DNA of 64,000 nt from Marinobacter sp. BW6 (GTDB lineage Bacteria > Pseudomonadota > Gammaproteobacteria > Pseudomonadales > Oleiphilaceae), in assembly GCF_008107725.1 (NCBI RefSeq), contig NZ_VIRN01000064.1, positions 1-64,000 on the forward strand, in the 5' to 3' direction. The translations under genes were made by a program, and so were the position numbers. Shown piece after piece: positions 33,257 to 42,062 of the stretch (position 1 is the first letter of the stretch; each line of letters begins with the position of its first letter). A model generated the notes under the pieces. That model was not told the origin of the DNA and did not search any database. It was given only the letters and a program-made list of their open reading frames with translations.

Positions 33257-33298
33257 ACCATCGATTTCCCCTAGGGAATAGATGCTCCGGCTTTTTTT
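33252..33298 (+). terminator. Leader terminator (attenuator) before the nirB operon
   Basis: GCCGGA (33252-33257) and TCCGGC (33286-33291) close a long hairpin with further inner pairs (CATC/GATG, TTCCC/GGGAA), followed by seven T. It ends 32 nt before the first gene. Confidence 0.88.
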
Positions 33299-33330
33299 GT
33301 TTGGTCGAAAAAAGTACGGGTTGGAGCAAA

Positions 33331-34563
33331 ATGACAGGACAGACTGAATCGACACTGGTGATCTGCGGGCACGGCATGGTTTCGCAACGCCTGCTGGAAG
33401 CTTTATGCCGTGCACGAGTCAGGCCGTTTACCCGCGTCATTGTCTTCAACGGCGAAACAACCCCTGCCTACAACCGGATACAACTCTCACTGCTACTCGC
33501 CGGTGAAACCGACGAAACCTCCCTGGCACTGCAGCAGGACGAGTGGTTTCGGGACAACGGCATTGAAGTGTGGAACGGAGAGTCCGTGGTCGCCATCAAT
33601 CGGGTAGATCAGACGGTGACCACCAGAACCGGTCGGGTTCAGACCTATACCCACCTGGTACTGGCTACCGGGTCACGGCCTGCAAAACCAGGGCTACCGG
33701 GTGACGATCTTCCAGGTGTTGTGACCTTCCGGGACCTGCAAGACACAAGAACGCTGATTGAATCCGCTGCGCGGCATCGCCGGGCAGTAGTCGTCGGTGG
33801 AGGCTTTCTTGGCCTGGAAGCCGCTGAAGGCCTCCGCCAACGAGGCATGGCCGTCACCCTGTTGCATCGCAGCAACCATCTTCTGAACCGACAGCTGGAC
33901 AGGGTCGGCGGTCAGCTGCTGCAACAGCACATGGAAGAACGGGGCGTAAACGTACGCACCGGAACCGCTCCCAAAGCACTGCTCGGACGATCCATGGTCC
34001 GGGCAGTACAACTGGATGACGAAACCCTGATCAGCACGGATCTGGTGCTGTTCGCCACCGGTATCGTTCCCGCTGCCGAGCTTGCCAGGACCGCAGGCCT
34101 TGAATGCGATCGTGGCATTCTGGTGAACGAACAGCTTCGCACCAGCGACCCGGCAATCTTTGCGCTGGGTGAGTGCTGTCAGCTGGGAAACACCACCTTC
34201 GGGCTGGTGGAACCCGGGTATCAGCAGGCCGAGGTGCTTGCAGGCGTGCTCGGTGGAACAGCTCCCAGGGCCGAGTACCGGCCGGTGGATACGCCGACCC
34301 GTCTGAAGATCAGCGGCGTTCCGATTTTTTCCTGCGGCCAGATCAGCCCCGACGGGGACACCGAATCCGTAGTCTGGCAGGACCACGAACAGAATCACTA
34401 TTGCCGACTGCTGATCCGAAATCAGCGGCTAACCGGCGCCGTACTGATGGGCGATACCCAGGACGGCCCCTGGTACAGCCAGCGCATCCTGCTGCAGGAC
34501 GACATCTCCCGGTACCGGGACTTCATTGCATTCGGCAAGAACTACTGCGAAGCGGCAGCCTGA
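33331..34563 (+). CDS. FAD/NAD(P)H electron-transfer subunit of nitrate reductase, NasC-like
   Basis: 410-aa flavoprotein similar to the N-terminal half of NirB. FAD-binding motif near the N-terminus is altered (LVICGHGMVSQRLLEAL in place of GxGxxG-type), the second dinucleotide site is canonical (AVVVGGGFLGLEAAEGL), followed by FATGIVPAAEL and FALGECCQL. It probably passes electrons from NAD(P)H to the [2Fe-2S] domain of NasA. GGAG precedes the ATG at 33331. First gene of the operon with nirB and nirD, separated from nirB by 25 nt. Confidence 0.85.
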   Translation: MTGQTESTLVICGHGMVSQRLLEALCRARVRPFTRVIVFNGETTPAYNRIQLSLLLAGETDETSLALQQDEWFRDNGIEVWNGESVVAINRVDQTVTTRTGRVQTYTHLVLATGSRPAKPGLPGDDLPGVVTFRDLQDTRTLIESAARHRRAVVVGGGFLGLEAAEGLRQRGMAVTLLHRSNHLLNRQLDRVGGQLLQQHMEERGVNVRTGTAPKALLGRSMVRAVQLDDETLISTDLVLFATGIVPAAELARTAGLECDRGILVNEQLRTSDPAIFALGECCQLGNTTFGLVEPGYQQAEVLAGVLGGTAPRAEYRPVDTPTRLKISGVPIFSCGQISPDGDTESVVWQDHEQNHYCRLLIRNQRLTGAVLMGDTQDGPWYSQRILLQDDISRYRDFIAFGKNYCEAAA

Positions 34564-34588
34564 GCCGCTCTGGAAAGAGGACATACCC

Positions 34589-37096
34589 ATGAGCAAGAAA
34601 ACCCTGATCGTGATTGGCAACGGCATGGTCGGCCATCACTTCCTGGAACAATTCTGCGCCAGCCCGGCTGCTGCCGAATTCGAGATTATTGTGTTCGGCG
34701 AGGAAAAACAGCTTGCCTATGACCGGGTCCACCTGTCGGAGTACTTCGGCGGTTCCACCCACGAAGATCTCGCTATGGGTACGCTGGAGTGGTACACCGA
34801 ACAGGGCATTCAGCTGCATCTGAATGAACAGGTGACCGGCATCGACCGCGAGAATAGAACCCTGGAAACCCCCCGGGGCAGTTACCGGTACGACGAACTG
34901 GTCCTGGCTACCGGCTCCTACCCTTTTGTACCGCCGATTCAGGGCAATGATCGCCCCCACTGCCTGGTGTATCGTACGCTGGATGATCTGGATGCCATTC
35001 GCACCAGCTCGGAAGGCGCACGCAGCGGCGTGGTAGTCGGCGGTGGCCTGCTGGGCCTTGAGGCGGCCAATGCGCTGAAGAGCCTCGGACTGGAAGCCCA
35101 TGTGGTTGAATTTGCACCCCGGCTGATGCCTGTGCAGCTCGACTCCGATGGCGGCGCCCTGCTGCGCCACAAGATCGAGGAGCTGGGGGTTCAGGTGCAC
35201 ACCGAGAAGGCCACCACCGCCATTACAGAGGGCGAGGATGCCCGCCTGCGCATGAATTTCAGCGACCAGTCTTTCCTTGAGACGGACCTGATCGTCTTCT
35301 CCGCCGGCATTCGCCCCCAGGATGCCCTGGCCCGGGCCAGCGGACTGGACATCGGCGAGCGCGGCGGCATCGTGATCGACAACCACTGCACCACCTCGGA
35401 CCCGCATGTGCACGCCATTGGCGAGTGCGCGCTCTGGGAACAGAAGATCTTCGGCCTGGTAGCACCCGGCTACACCATGGCCCGCACACTGGCTGCCGCG
35501 CTGAATGGCGATCGCGAGACCGCCTTCACCGGTGCTGACATGAGCACCAAGCTCAAATTGCTGGGCGTGGATGTCGGTTCCATCGGCGACGCTCACGCCC
35601 AGACCCCGGGCGCCCGAAACATCCGCTTTAACGATGAGCAGGCCGGCCACTACCGCCGCATGGTCATCAGTGAAGACGGTAAGACCCTGCTGGGTGCCAT
35701 TCTGGTAGGCGACAACAGCCACTACGATACCCTGCTGCAATACGCCCTCAATGGCATCACGCTGCCGGAGAATCCGGAAACCCTGATCCTGCCGGAAAGC
35801 GAGGGCGGCGCACCGGCCCTGGGCCCCGATGCCCTGCCGGAAACCGCCTCCATCTGCTCCTGCCACAACGTCACCAAGGGCGATATCTGCGGCGCCATCG
35901 ACGCCGGCTGTGGCGACCTGGGGAGCGTCAAGGCCGAAACCAAGGCCAGCACCGGCTGCGGCGGCTGCACCGCCCTGCTCAAGAACGTGGTGGACAGCGA
36001 GCTGGAAAAGCGCGGCGTGGAAGTCAGCAAGGACCTGTGCGAGCACTTCCCGTACAGCCGCCAGGAGCTTTTCCATCTGGTGAAGGTGAACGGCATACGC
36101 ACCTTCCGCACACTGATCAGCCAGCATGGCAAGGGCCACGGTTGCGATATCTGCAAACCGGCGGTGGCCTCGATTCTGGCTACCTGCTGGAACGAGCACA
36201 TCCTGGCCACGGATCACGTGCCGCTGCAGGACACCAACGACACCTTCATGGCCAACATGCAGAAGAACGGCACCTATTCCATCGTGCCGCGTATCCCCGG
36301 TGGCGAGATCACCCCGGACAAGCTGATTGTCCTAGGTGAGGTGGCCAAGGAATACGATCTGTACACCAAGATCACCGGCGGCCAACGGGTGGACCTGTTC
36401 GGCGCCACTCTGAGCCAGCTGCCGGAGATCTGGGAAAAGCTGATCGCCGCCGGTTTCGAGACCGGGCACGCCTACGGCAAGTCACTGCGTACTGTGAAGT
36501 CCTGCGTTGGCAGCACCTGGTGCCGCTACGGCGTCCAGGACAGCGTGGGCATGGCAATCCGCCTGGAGGACCGTTACAAGGGCCTGCGGGCGCCTCACAA
36601 GGTCAAGATGGCGGTCTCGGGCTGCACCCGCGAATGCGCCGAAGCCCAGAGCAAGGACTTTGGCGTGATTGCCACGGAAAACGGCTGGAACCTGTACGTC
36701 TGCGGTAACGGCGGCATGCGGCCCCGCCACGCCGATCTGTTCGCCACGGACCTGTCTGACGAAGAACTGATCCGCACCATCGACCGGGTAGTGATGTTCT
36801 ATGTGCGCACCGCTGACCGGCTGCAGCGCACCAGTGTCTGGATGGAAAACCTGGAGGGTGGTCTGGAGTATCTGAAGCAGGTGGTGCTTGAAGACAGTCT
36901 GGGGATTGGTGCAGAGCTGGAGGAGCACATGGAGGGGATCGTTGGGACTTACCAGTGCGAGTGGAAAACGGCCGTCGAGGATCCGGAGAAGCGGAAGCGG
37001 TTCCGGGAGTTTGTTAATGCGCCTTCGCAGAGCGATCCGGTGCAGGAGTGGACGGTTGAGCGGGGGCAGCGTCGGCCTGTTTTGGAGTCTGCGTAG
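34589..37096 (+). CDS. nirB: Assimilatory nitrite reductase large subunit NirB
   Basis: 835-aa NADH-dependent sirohaem enzyme reducing nitrite to ammonium. Order: FAD/NAD domain (1-400; VIGNGMVGHHFLEQF, VVVGGGLLGLEAANAL), BFD-like [2Fe-2S] domain (about 425-480; ICSCHNVTKGDIC, STGCGGC), ferredoxin half-domain (about 550-620), and the sirohaem/[4Fe-4S] domain with SCVGSTWCRYG and SGCTRECAEAQ cysteines. AAGAGG lies 8 nt before the ATG. Length is typical. A hairpin repeat lies between it and nirD. Confidence 0.96.
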   Translation: MSKKTLIVIGNGMVGHHFLEQFCASPAAAEFEIIVFGEEKQLAYDRVHLSEYFGGSTHEDLAMGTLEWYTEQGIQLHLNEQVTGIDRENRTLETPRGSYRYDELVLATGSYPFVPPIQGNDRPHCLVYRTLDDLDAIRTSSEGARSGVVVGGGLLGLEAANALKSLGLEAHVVEFAPRLMPVQLDSDGGALLRHKIEELGVQVHTEKATTAITEGEDARLRMNFSDQSFLETDLIVFSAGIRPQDALARASGLDIGERGGIVIDNHCTTSDPHVHAIGECALWEQKIFGLVAPGYTMARTLAAALNGDRETAFTGADMSTKLKLLGVDVGSIGDAHAQTPGARNIRFNDEQAGHYRRMVISEDGKTLLGAILVGDNSHYDTLLQYALNGITLPENPETLILPESEGGAPALGPDALPETASICSCHNVTKGDICGAIDAGCGDLGSVKAETKASTGCGGCTALLKNVVDSELEKRGVEVSKDLCEHFPYSRQELFHLVKVNGIRTFRTLISQHGKGHGCDICKPAVASILATCWNEHILATDHVPLQDTNDTFMANMQKNGTYSIVPRIPGGEITPDKLIVLGEVAKEYDLYTKITGGQRVDLFGATLSQLPEIWEKLIAAGFETGHAYGKSLRTVKSCVGSTWCRYGVQDSVGMAIRLEDRYKGLRAPHKVKMAVSGCTRECAEAQSKDFGVIATENGWNLYVCGNGGMRPRHADLFATDLSDEELIRTIDRVVMFYVRTADRLQRTSVWMENLEGGLEYLKQVVLEDSLGIGAELEEHMEGIVGTYQCEWKTAVEDPEKRKRFREFVNAPSQSDPVQEWTVERGQRRPVLESA

Positions 37097-37126
37097 CCTT
37101 TAGGTTCTGGTGAAGAGCAAGGCGCC

Positions 37127-37202
37127 ATGGGGGTGCTTTTCTTCTGGGAAAAACGACTCGCTTCGCTCAGACATCTTTTTCCCGACAGAAAAGCACCCCC
37201 AT
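37127..37202. repeat. Hairpin repeat copy 1 (conserved loop, private stem), nirB-nirD gap
   Basis: Outer arms 37127-37141 and 37188-37202 pair perfectly (15 bp); inner GGGAAAAA pairs with TTTTTCCC. The loop carries ACTCGCTTCGCTCAGACAT, the family core in reverse orientation. It lies within the nirB-nirD transcription unit. Confidence 0.9.
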
Positions 37203-37282
37203 ACCACCTCGCTCACCAAGCTTCCGTGGTATCGCTTGTAACGCACAGTTGAAATAAACGCAGAAGGAATAGGAGAAACACA

Positions 37283-37651
37283 ATGAAACCACGCACTCGT
37301 TGGGAAGCCGTTTGCACAGTAGAAGACCTGGTGCCGGAATCGGGCATTGCGGTGTGGACCGAAGAAGGGCCGGTGGCGGTGTTTTATCTGCCGCATCGGC
37401 TGCCGGCGTTGTTTGCCATCAGTCACACAGATCCTTTCAGCGGCTCGAATGTGCTGGCCCGGGGTATTACCGGGGATCTGAAAGGGGAGCCGGTGGTGGC
37501 GTCTCCGTTGTACAAGCAGCATTTCAGTCTGCGTACGGGTGTCTGTCTGGAAGACGATACCGTGCGGGTGAAAACCTATCCGGTGCTGCTGGACGGCAAT
37601 CAGATCCGGCTGGAAGTTCGGGCCAACCAGCGAGAATCAGTCGCCGCCTGA
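37283..37651 (+). CDS. nirD: Assimilatory nitrite reductase small subunit NirD
   Basis: 122-aa Rieske-fold protein that partners NirB (MKPRTRWEAVCTVEDLVPES, VAVFYLPHRLPALFAI, SPLYKQHFSLRTGVCLED). Like other NirD proteins it keeps the Rieske fold but lacks the Cys/His cluster ligands. AGGAG precedes the ATG. It is 186 nt behind nirB with a hairpin repeat between, and its 3' end overlaps the convergent RND pump gene by 15 nt. Confidence 0.93.
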   Translation: MKPRTRWEAVCTVEDLVPESGIAVWTEEGPVAVFYLPHRLPALFAISHTDPFSGSNVLARGITGDLKGEPVVASPLYKQHFSLRTGVCLEDDTVRVKTYPVLLDGNQIRLEVRANQRESVAA

Positions 37652-40600
37652 CCGCCAACGCTCCCGCCAGCCAAGAACAAAAATGGTCAGTGACGGCAGG
37701 AAGGTCACCGTTACGATCGCTGCCCCCAGAAGTCCAAAGAGGACGATGGCGCCTACACCCCGATAGAGCTCGGTGCCTTCGCCGGGCAGGAACACCAGGG
37801 GCGAGAGGCCGCAGATGGTGGTCAGGGTGGTCATGGCAATGGGTCGCAGGCGGGTCTGGACGGCGCCGGTGACGGCTTGCACCACGGTAACGCCTTTCTG
37901 GCGCAGGTTCTGCCGGGCCTGATCCACCACCAGGATCGGGTTGTTCACCACCGTTCCCATCAGAATCAAAAAGCCCAGCATGGTGATCATGTCGAAGGGC
38001 TGTCGCAATGGCTGGAGGCCGATCATGGGCAGCAGGCCACCGACCAGGTTCATCAGGGCCAGGCCCACGATGCCACCGGCCACGCCAAGCGGTATGGCGG
38101 TCATGATCAGCAGGGGGAATCCCCAGTGCGCGAAGATGGCCACCAGCAGCAGGTAGACAATGGCAATCGCAATGATGAAATTGCCGGTCAGTGCCTCCCG
38201 GGTGGCATTCAGCTGGTCGCTGGCGCCGGAGATATCCACGTTCACATTCGCGGGCAACGCGCCGCTGTCCCGCATGAACTGCAACAGTTCCGTGCGCACC
38301 CTCTCCACGCCAGCTTCGAGCGGCACATCGTCCGGGGGAATCACATTCAGAGTCACCGTGCGGCGACCGTCTACCCGTCGGACCGTACTGGTATCCACGG
38401 TTTCCTCGATGGTGGCCAGGCTGGAAAGAGGCAGGGTCGCGCCCTGGGGCGTATGCACCATGACATCTGGCAGGCTGTCCAGTGACGGGTTACGACCTTC
38501 GCTGCCGTAGACGTAGATATCGATCTTCTCGTCATCGAGGAAGAAATCGTCGACATAGCTGCCCTCGGTCAGGGAGGCCACGGTAAAACCAATGCCTTCG
38601 GCGCCAAGGCCGAGTTCCGCCGCACGATCCCAGTCAGGCATGATCTGAATCAGCGGCTGCGCCAGGGACAGCGTGGAAGGTTGGCTCTGGATACGGGGAT
38701 TGTTGAAGATTTCCTCGGCCCGTTGGTAAGCGGCATTGGCAGCGCTGTAAACAGAGACCAGATCCGGGCCGGAGATGTCCAGGTTGATACTCCGGGTGCC
38801 GCCGTCATTGCTGGAGATGATGGAACCTTTGGCGGCGAAGGCGCGCATACCCGGGAACTGTTCATAGAACCGGGTGATCTCGTCCATCAGGGCCTCGATA
38901 TGCCTCGGATTCAGGGTCTCGGCGATGATCCTGATCCTGGTTGGCGTCACCTGCATATTGAGATAAGCCATGGGCGGCACGCTGGTTTCGCCGGCGGCAT
39001 AGGCCTGTCCGTCGGCGTTCACGTGCGGCAGGAAGTAGTCTTCCACCTGTCGGGCAATGGCTCCCATCTCTTGCAGGTTATAACCGGGCGGCGCGGACAT
39101 GGCCGCAAAGGTCTTGGGTTCCTCACCCTCCGGCAGGTATTCCGCAGGCGGGGTCAACACGAAAATCACCCAGAGGCTGAAGCCAACAGTTGCAGCCATG
39201 ACCAGTACCCGGCGCACCGTGCCATTCACCAACCAATGCACCGTCCCCATCGCAGCCCGACTCCAACGGCCCGAGGTATCGTTGCCGTATTCATCGGTGG
39301 TGACGCCCCGGCGACCGAAATCCAGCCGGGCACAGAGGGTCGGTATGATGGTGATTGCCACCAGCATCGAGGCAAGGATGGCGGCGGAGATGGCGATCGC
39401 CACGTCGGAATAAAGTTGGCCCGCCTCTTCTTCAATGAACAAAATCGGCAGGAACACCAGGATGGTCGTGGTGGTGGAAGCCAGCACCGCTGGCCAGACT
39501 TCGCGCACCCCCTTGAGGGCGGATTCGAAACGGTCCAGGCCCAGCCGCCGGTGTCTCTCGATGTTCTCCAGCACCACGATGCTGTTGTCGACCGTCATAC
39601 CGATGGCAAAGGCAATACCGGCCAGGGAAATCACGTTGATGGTGCGGCCGGTGATCAATAAGCCGATAAACGCCGCAATGGCGCACAGGGGAATGCCCAC
39701 CACGCCGGCAAACGTGGCCCGGCCAGACCTCAGAAACAGAAACATCACCAGGGTTGCGAAGGCGGCACCGATCCCCAGATTGGTCCAGACATTGGCAACC
39801 GAGGCTTCCACATACCGGGCATCGTCTGCGGTCAGGCCCAGCCTCATGCCCGCCGGCTCCAGCACCTCCCGATTAATTGCCGCCACCTCGTCCATCATGG
39901 CGTGCTTGATATCAATTACATTGGATCCGCTCTCGCGGCGAACCTGCAGGCCAATCACCCGTTGGCCATTGACCACGGACAGTTCCCGGATGCGGGAGTG
40001 GCCCTGACGCACCTGTGCGACCTCGCCGAGGCGCACCACACTGTCTCCCTGCCGCCTCACCACCAGCTGCTCCAGGGACTCAACATCATCAAAGCGCCCC
40101 ACGGTTCGGAGCAGGTAACGGCGCTTGCCGGAATCAATCTCGCCACCGGATATGTCCCGATTGCGGGCCACGATAGCATTACGCAGATCCAGCAAGCTCA
40201 GGCCCCGCTGGGCCAGGGCGGCTTCATCCACGATGATCTGCATCTGCCGGTCGGCGCCGCCGCCGACAGTGACCTCGGAGACACCCGGCACGCTCTCCAT
40301 CCTTGGCCGAACGCGATCCTCGATAAAATCGCGCATCAACTCGATGTCCAGCTCCCGGGGATTGCCCTCCAGTGTTGAAATCCGGAAATACATGAACGCA
40401 TTGGAGGAGAAAGACGCCGCCACAATACGCGGCTCATCCACGTTTCCCGGGTAGTCAGAAACCTGGCTCAGGGCATTATTGATCTGGATCAGGGTCTCGG
40501 TAATGTCCACCCCGAACGGGAATTCCAGTTCAATTTCGGCCGCGCCGCTGGAGGCCGTCGAGGACATCCGGCTCAGATTGGGGACATTGCGGAGGAACCG

Positions 40601-40798
40601 TTCTTGCTCGATCAGTATGTCTTTCTCGATGTCCTGGGGCGTGGCGCCAGGCCAGCTGGTCTCGACAGTGACCGTCCGCACCTCCAGATCCGGAATCATC
40701 TGGACCGGAATCCGCAACGCCGCCGCGGTCCCCAGGATCGCAACTATCAGTGCAATGACAGTGACCAGGGTGCCATGGCGAATAATGCCGGCAAACAT
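37637..40798 (-). CDS. RND family efflux transporter, inner-membrane pump
   Basis: 1053-aa AcrB-like protein with twelve hydrophobic segments in the usual 1+5 and 1+5 pattern and two large periplasmic loops. Landmarks are AALRIPVQMIPDLEVRTVTV at the N-terminus, AFAIGMTVDNSIVVLENIE in segment 4 with the proton-relay Asp, and LGFLILMGTVVNNPILVVDQ in the second half. Proton-driven export of hydrophobic compounds is expected; sequence layout fits the less studied HAE1/HME-like marine group, and the substrate is unknown. The adaptor gene abuts it (shared base at 40798). No outer-membrane factor is nearby. Confidence 0.9.
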   Translation of the reverse strand: MFAGIIRHGTLVTVIALIVAILGTAAALRIPVQMIPDLEVRTVTVETSWPGATPQDIEKDILIEQERFLRNVPNLSRMSSTASSGAAEIELEFPFGVDITETLIQINNALSQVSDYPGNVDEPRIVAASFSSNAFMYFRISTLEGNPRELDIELMRDFIEDRVRPRMESVPGVSEVTVGGGADRQMQIIVDEAALAQRGLSLLDLRNAIVARNRDISGGEIDSGKRRYLLRTVGRFDDVESLEQLVVRRQGDSVVRLGEVAQVRQGHSRIRELSVVNGQRVIGLQVRRESGSNVIDIKHAMMDEVAAINREVLEPAGMRLGLTADDARYVEASVANVWTNLGIGAAFATLVMFLFLRSGRATFAGVVGIPLCAIAAFIGLLITGRTINVISLAGIAFAIGMTVDNSIVVLENIERHRRLGLDRFESALKGVREVWPAVLASTTTTILVFLPILFIEEEAGQLYSDVAIAISAAILASMLVAITIIPTLCARLDFGRRGVTTDEYGNDTSGRWSRAAMGTVHWLVNGTVRRVLVMAATVGFSLWVIFVLTPPAEYLPEGEEPKTFAAMSAPPGYNLQEMGAIARQVEDYFLPHVNADGQAYAAGETSVPPMAYLNMQVTPTRIRIIAETLNPRHIEALMDEITRFYEQFPGMRAFAAKGSIISSNDGGTRSINLDISGPDLVSVYSAANAAYQRAEEIFNNPRIQSQPSTLSLAQPLIQIMPDWDRAAELGLGAEGIGFTVASLTEGSYVDDFFLDDEKIDIYVYGSEGRNPSLDSLPDVMVHTPQGATLPLSSLATIEETVDTSTVRRVDGRRTVTLNVIPPDDVPLEAGVERVRTELLQFMRDSGALPANVNVDISGASDQLNATREALTGNFIIAIAIVYLLLVAIFAHWGFPLLIMTAIPLGVAGGIVGLALMNLVGGLLPMIGLQPLRQPFDMITMLGFLILMGTVVNNPILVVDQARQNLRQKGVTVVQAVTGAVQTRLRPIAMTTLTTICGLSPLVFLPGEGTELYRGVGAIVLFGLLGAAIVTVTFLPSLTIFVLGWRERWRSGGD

Positions 40799-41874
40799 CA
40801 GCGGCTCTCCCGTTCCGCGATGCGAACGCTGATGCCCTCGCTCAGGGACTCATTACCACGGACCACCACGTTCTGGTCCGCTTCAAGACCACTGGTGACC
40901 TCTACCCGGCCCTCAAAGCCGGTGCCGAGTCGCACCCGCTTCTCGCTGACAGTCCAGGTATCTTCATCCCCGGGTTCGGCAATCCACACAGTGGTGCGCC
41001 CCTCGGGGTAGCGGTTGATGGCATCCCTGGAGACTGTCAGTCCCCTTTCGCCGGTCGTCACCCGCAAGACAGCCTGTGCCGCCATGCCCGGAAGCAGTTT
41101 AACGGTGTCCGGCTTTATGGCGCGTAGCAGAAAGGTTCTGGACTGGGGATCGTTGACCGGTACCAGGACATCAATGGCTGCCCTGCTCAGTTCCTGGCCG
41201 TCCCGAACCAACAGCCGGCTGTTGTCGTCGATGCGTTTGTAGAAGGACTGGGGTACCTGGAAATCGAGACGCAGGTTGTCGGTATCGACCAGAGTCAGCA
41301 GCTGGTCGCCCGGGGTTACCCATTCGCCGAGATCCCGCGAGCGCTGGCTGACCACACCGTCGAAGGGGGCGATCACTCGGTGTCGCCCGACCCGGACCTC
41401 CACCTTTCGGCGGGCGGCTTCCAGGCGAGCAGCGGCCGCTTCGCTCGCGACGACTTCACTTTCCCGGGCACTGACTTCCGTGGCCGCGATGTTACGGCCT
41501 GCACCAACAGACCTGGCTTCGCGCAGTCGACGCTCGGCTTCCTCCAGGCGGCTACGGGCCTCGTCCGACTCGGCCCTCGCCGCCGCAAGCTCCCAGGTGA
41601 CCATTTCATCATCAAGCTCAATCAGCACATCGCCCCGGGAAACGCGATCGCCGGTTTCCACCTGAACCACCTCCAGCAAGCCGGCAACCGACGCCGAAAT
41701 GCCAGATACCCTTAGGGCGTTGACGGTACCGTTCAGGGTCACTTCCTGAATAATATTTTCGGAGGCGACAGTTTCCAATTGGACACCCGGCAGGTCCTGG
41801 GCAGCAGTGACTACGGAAAACAGGCCGCTCACAAACAGAACAACACCCTGCAGGCTCTTCATGGGGGTAGCCAC
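40798..41874 (-). CDS. RND efflux periplasmic adaptor (membrane fusion protein)
   Basis: 358-aa protein with a signal peptide (to about residue 26, VTAAQ). The order is a lipoyl-type half motif (SASVAGLLEVVQVETGDRVS, RGDVLIELDDEM), a helical coiled-coil (about 95-165, rich in Ala/Glu/Arg), the second lipoyl half (APFDGVVSQRSRDLGEWV), then beta-barrel domains. It links the pump to an outer-membrane channel. The GTG at 41874 has GGAG 8 nt upstream; the ATG at 41862 is the alternative. No lipobox. Immediately upstream of the pump gene. Confidence 0.88.
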   Translation of the reverse strand: MATPMKSLQGVVLFVSGLFSVVTAAQDLPGVQLETVASENIIQEVTLNGTVNALRVSGISASVAGLLEVVQVETGDRVSRGDVLIELDDEMVTWELAAARAESDEARSRLEEAERRLREARSVGAGRNIAATEVSARESEVVASEAAAARLEAARRKVEVRVGRHRVIAPFDGVVSQRSRDLGEWVTPGDQLLTLVDTDNLRLDFQVPQSFYKRIDDNSRLLVRDGQELSRAAIDVLVPVNDPQSRTFLLRAIKPDTVKLLPGMAAQAVLRVTTGERGLTVSRDAINRYPEGRTTVWIAEPGDEDTWTVSEKRVRLGTGFEGRVEVTSGLEADQNVVVRGNESLSEGISVRIAERESR

Positions 41875-42062
41875 GTCCTTATCTCCAAAATTCGTTTCAA
41901 TGGGTGCAATTACTAACCTTAGTTCATGGCTTACGACGGAAATCCCGGTCCGGACCTTGCGCAGGGTTTCGCCCGATCGGTGCGGGGAATGTGCACAGGG
42001 GTCAATTTCCTTGCCACGCATCTGAGCTACTATTGTCACAATACCGACAACAAGGACGCCCC

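Larger units (their letters stand above)
32971..33330. promoter_or_regulatory. Divergent regulatory region between nasR and the nirB operon
   Basis: 360 bp without genes. It holds a minus-strand sigma-54 candidate for nasR (33029-33044), a plus-strand one for the nirB operon (33163-33178), a weak NtrC-like site (TGGCCC-AAAAT-CGTGCA, 33052-33068) and the attenuator leader (33200-33298). Confidence 0.75.

Noticed and set aside
22705..33290. A 16-nt word (GGAATAGATGCTCCGG) shared by the hcp 3' hairpin and the nirB leader terminator
   Set aside because: In a 64-kb window about one chance 16-nt match is expected when both strands are compared, and the flanks do not extend it.
34523..36217. Long 564-codon open frame antisense to nirB
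   Set aside because: It is a shadow frame created by GC-rich codon bias; the plus-strand NirB has all catalytic motifs and the antisense protein has no recognisable domain or ribosome binding site.
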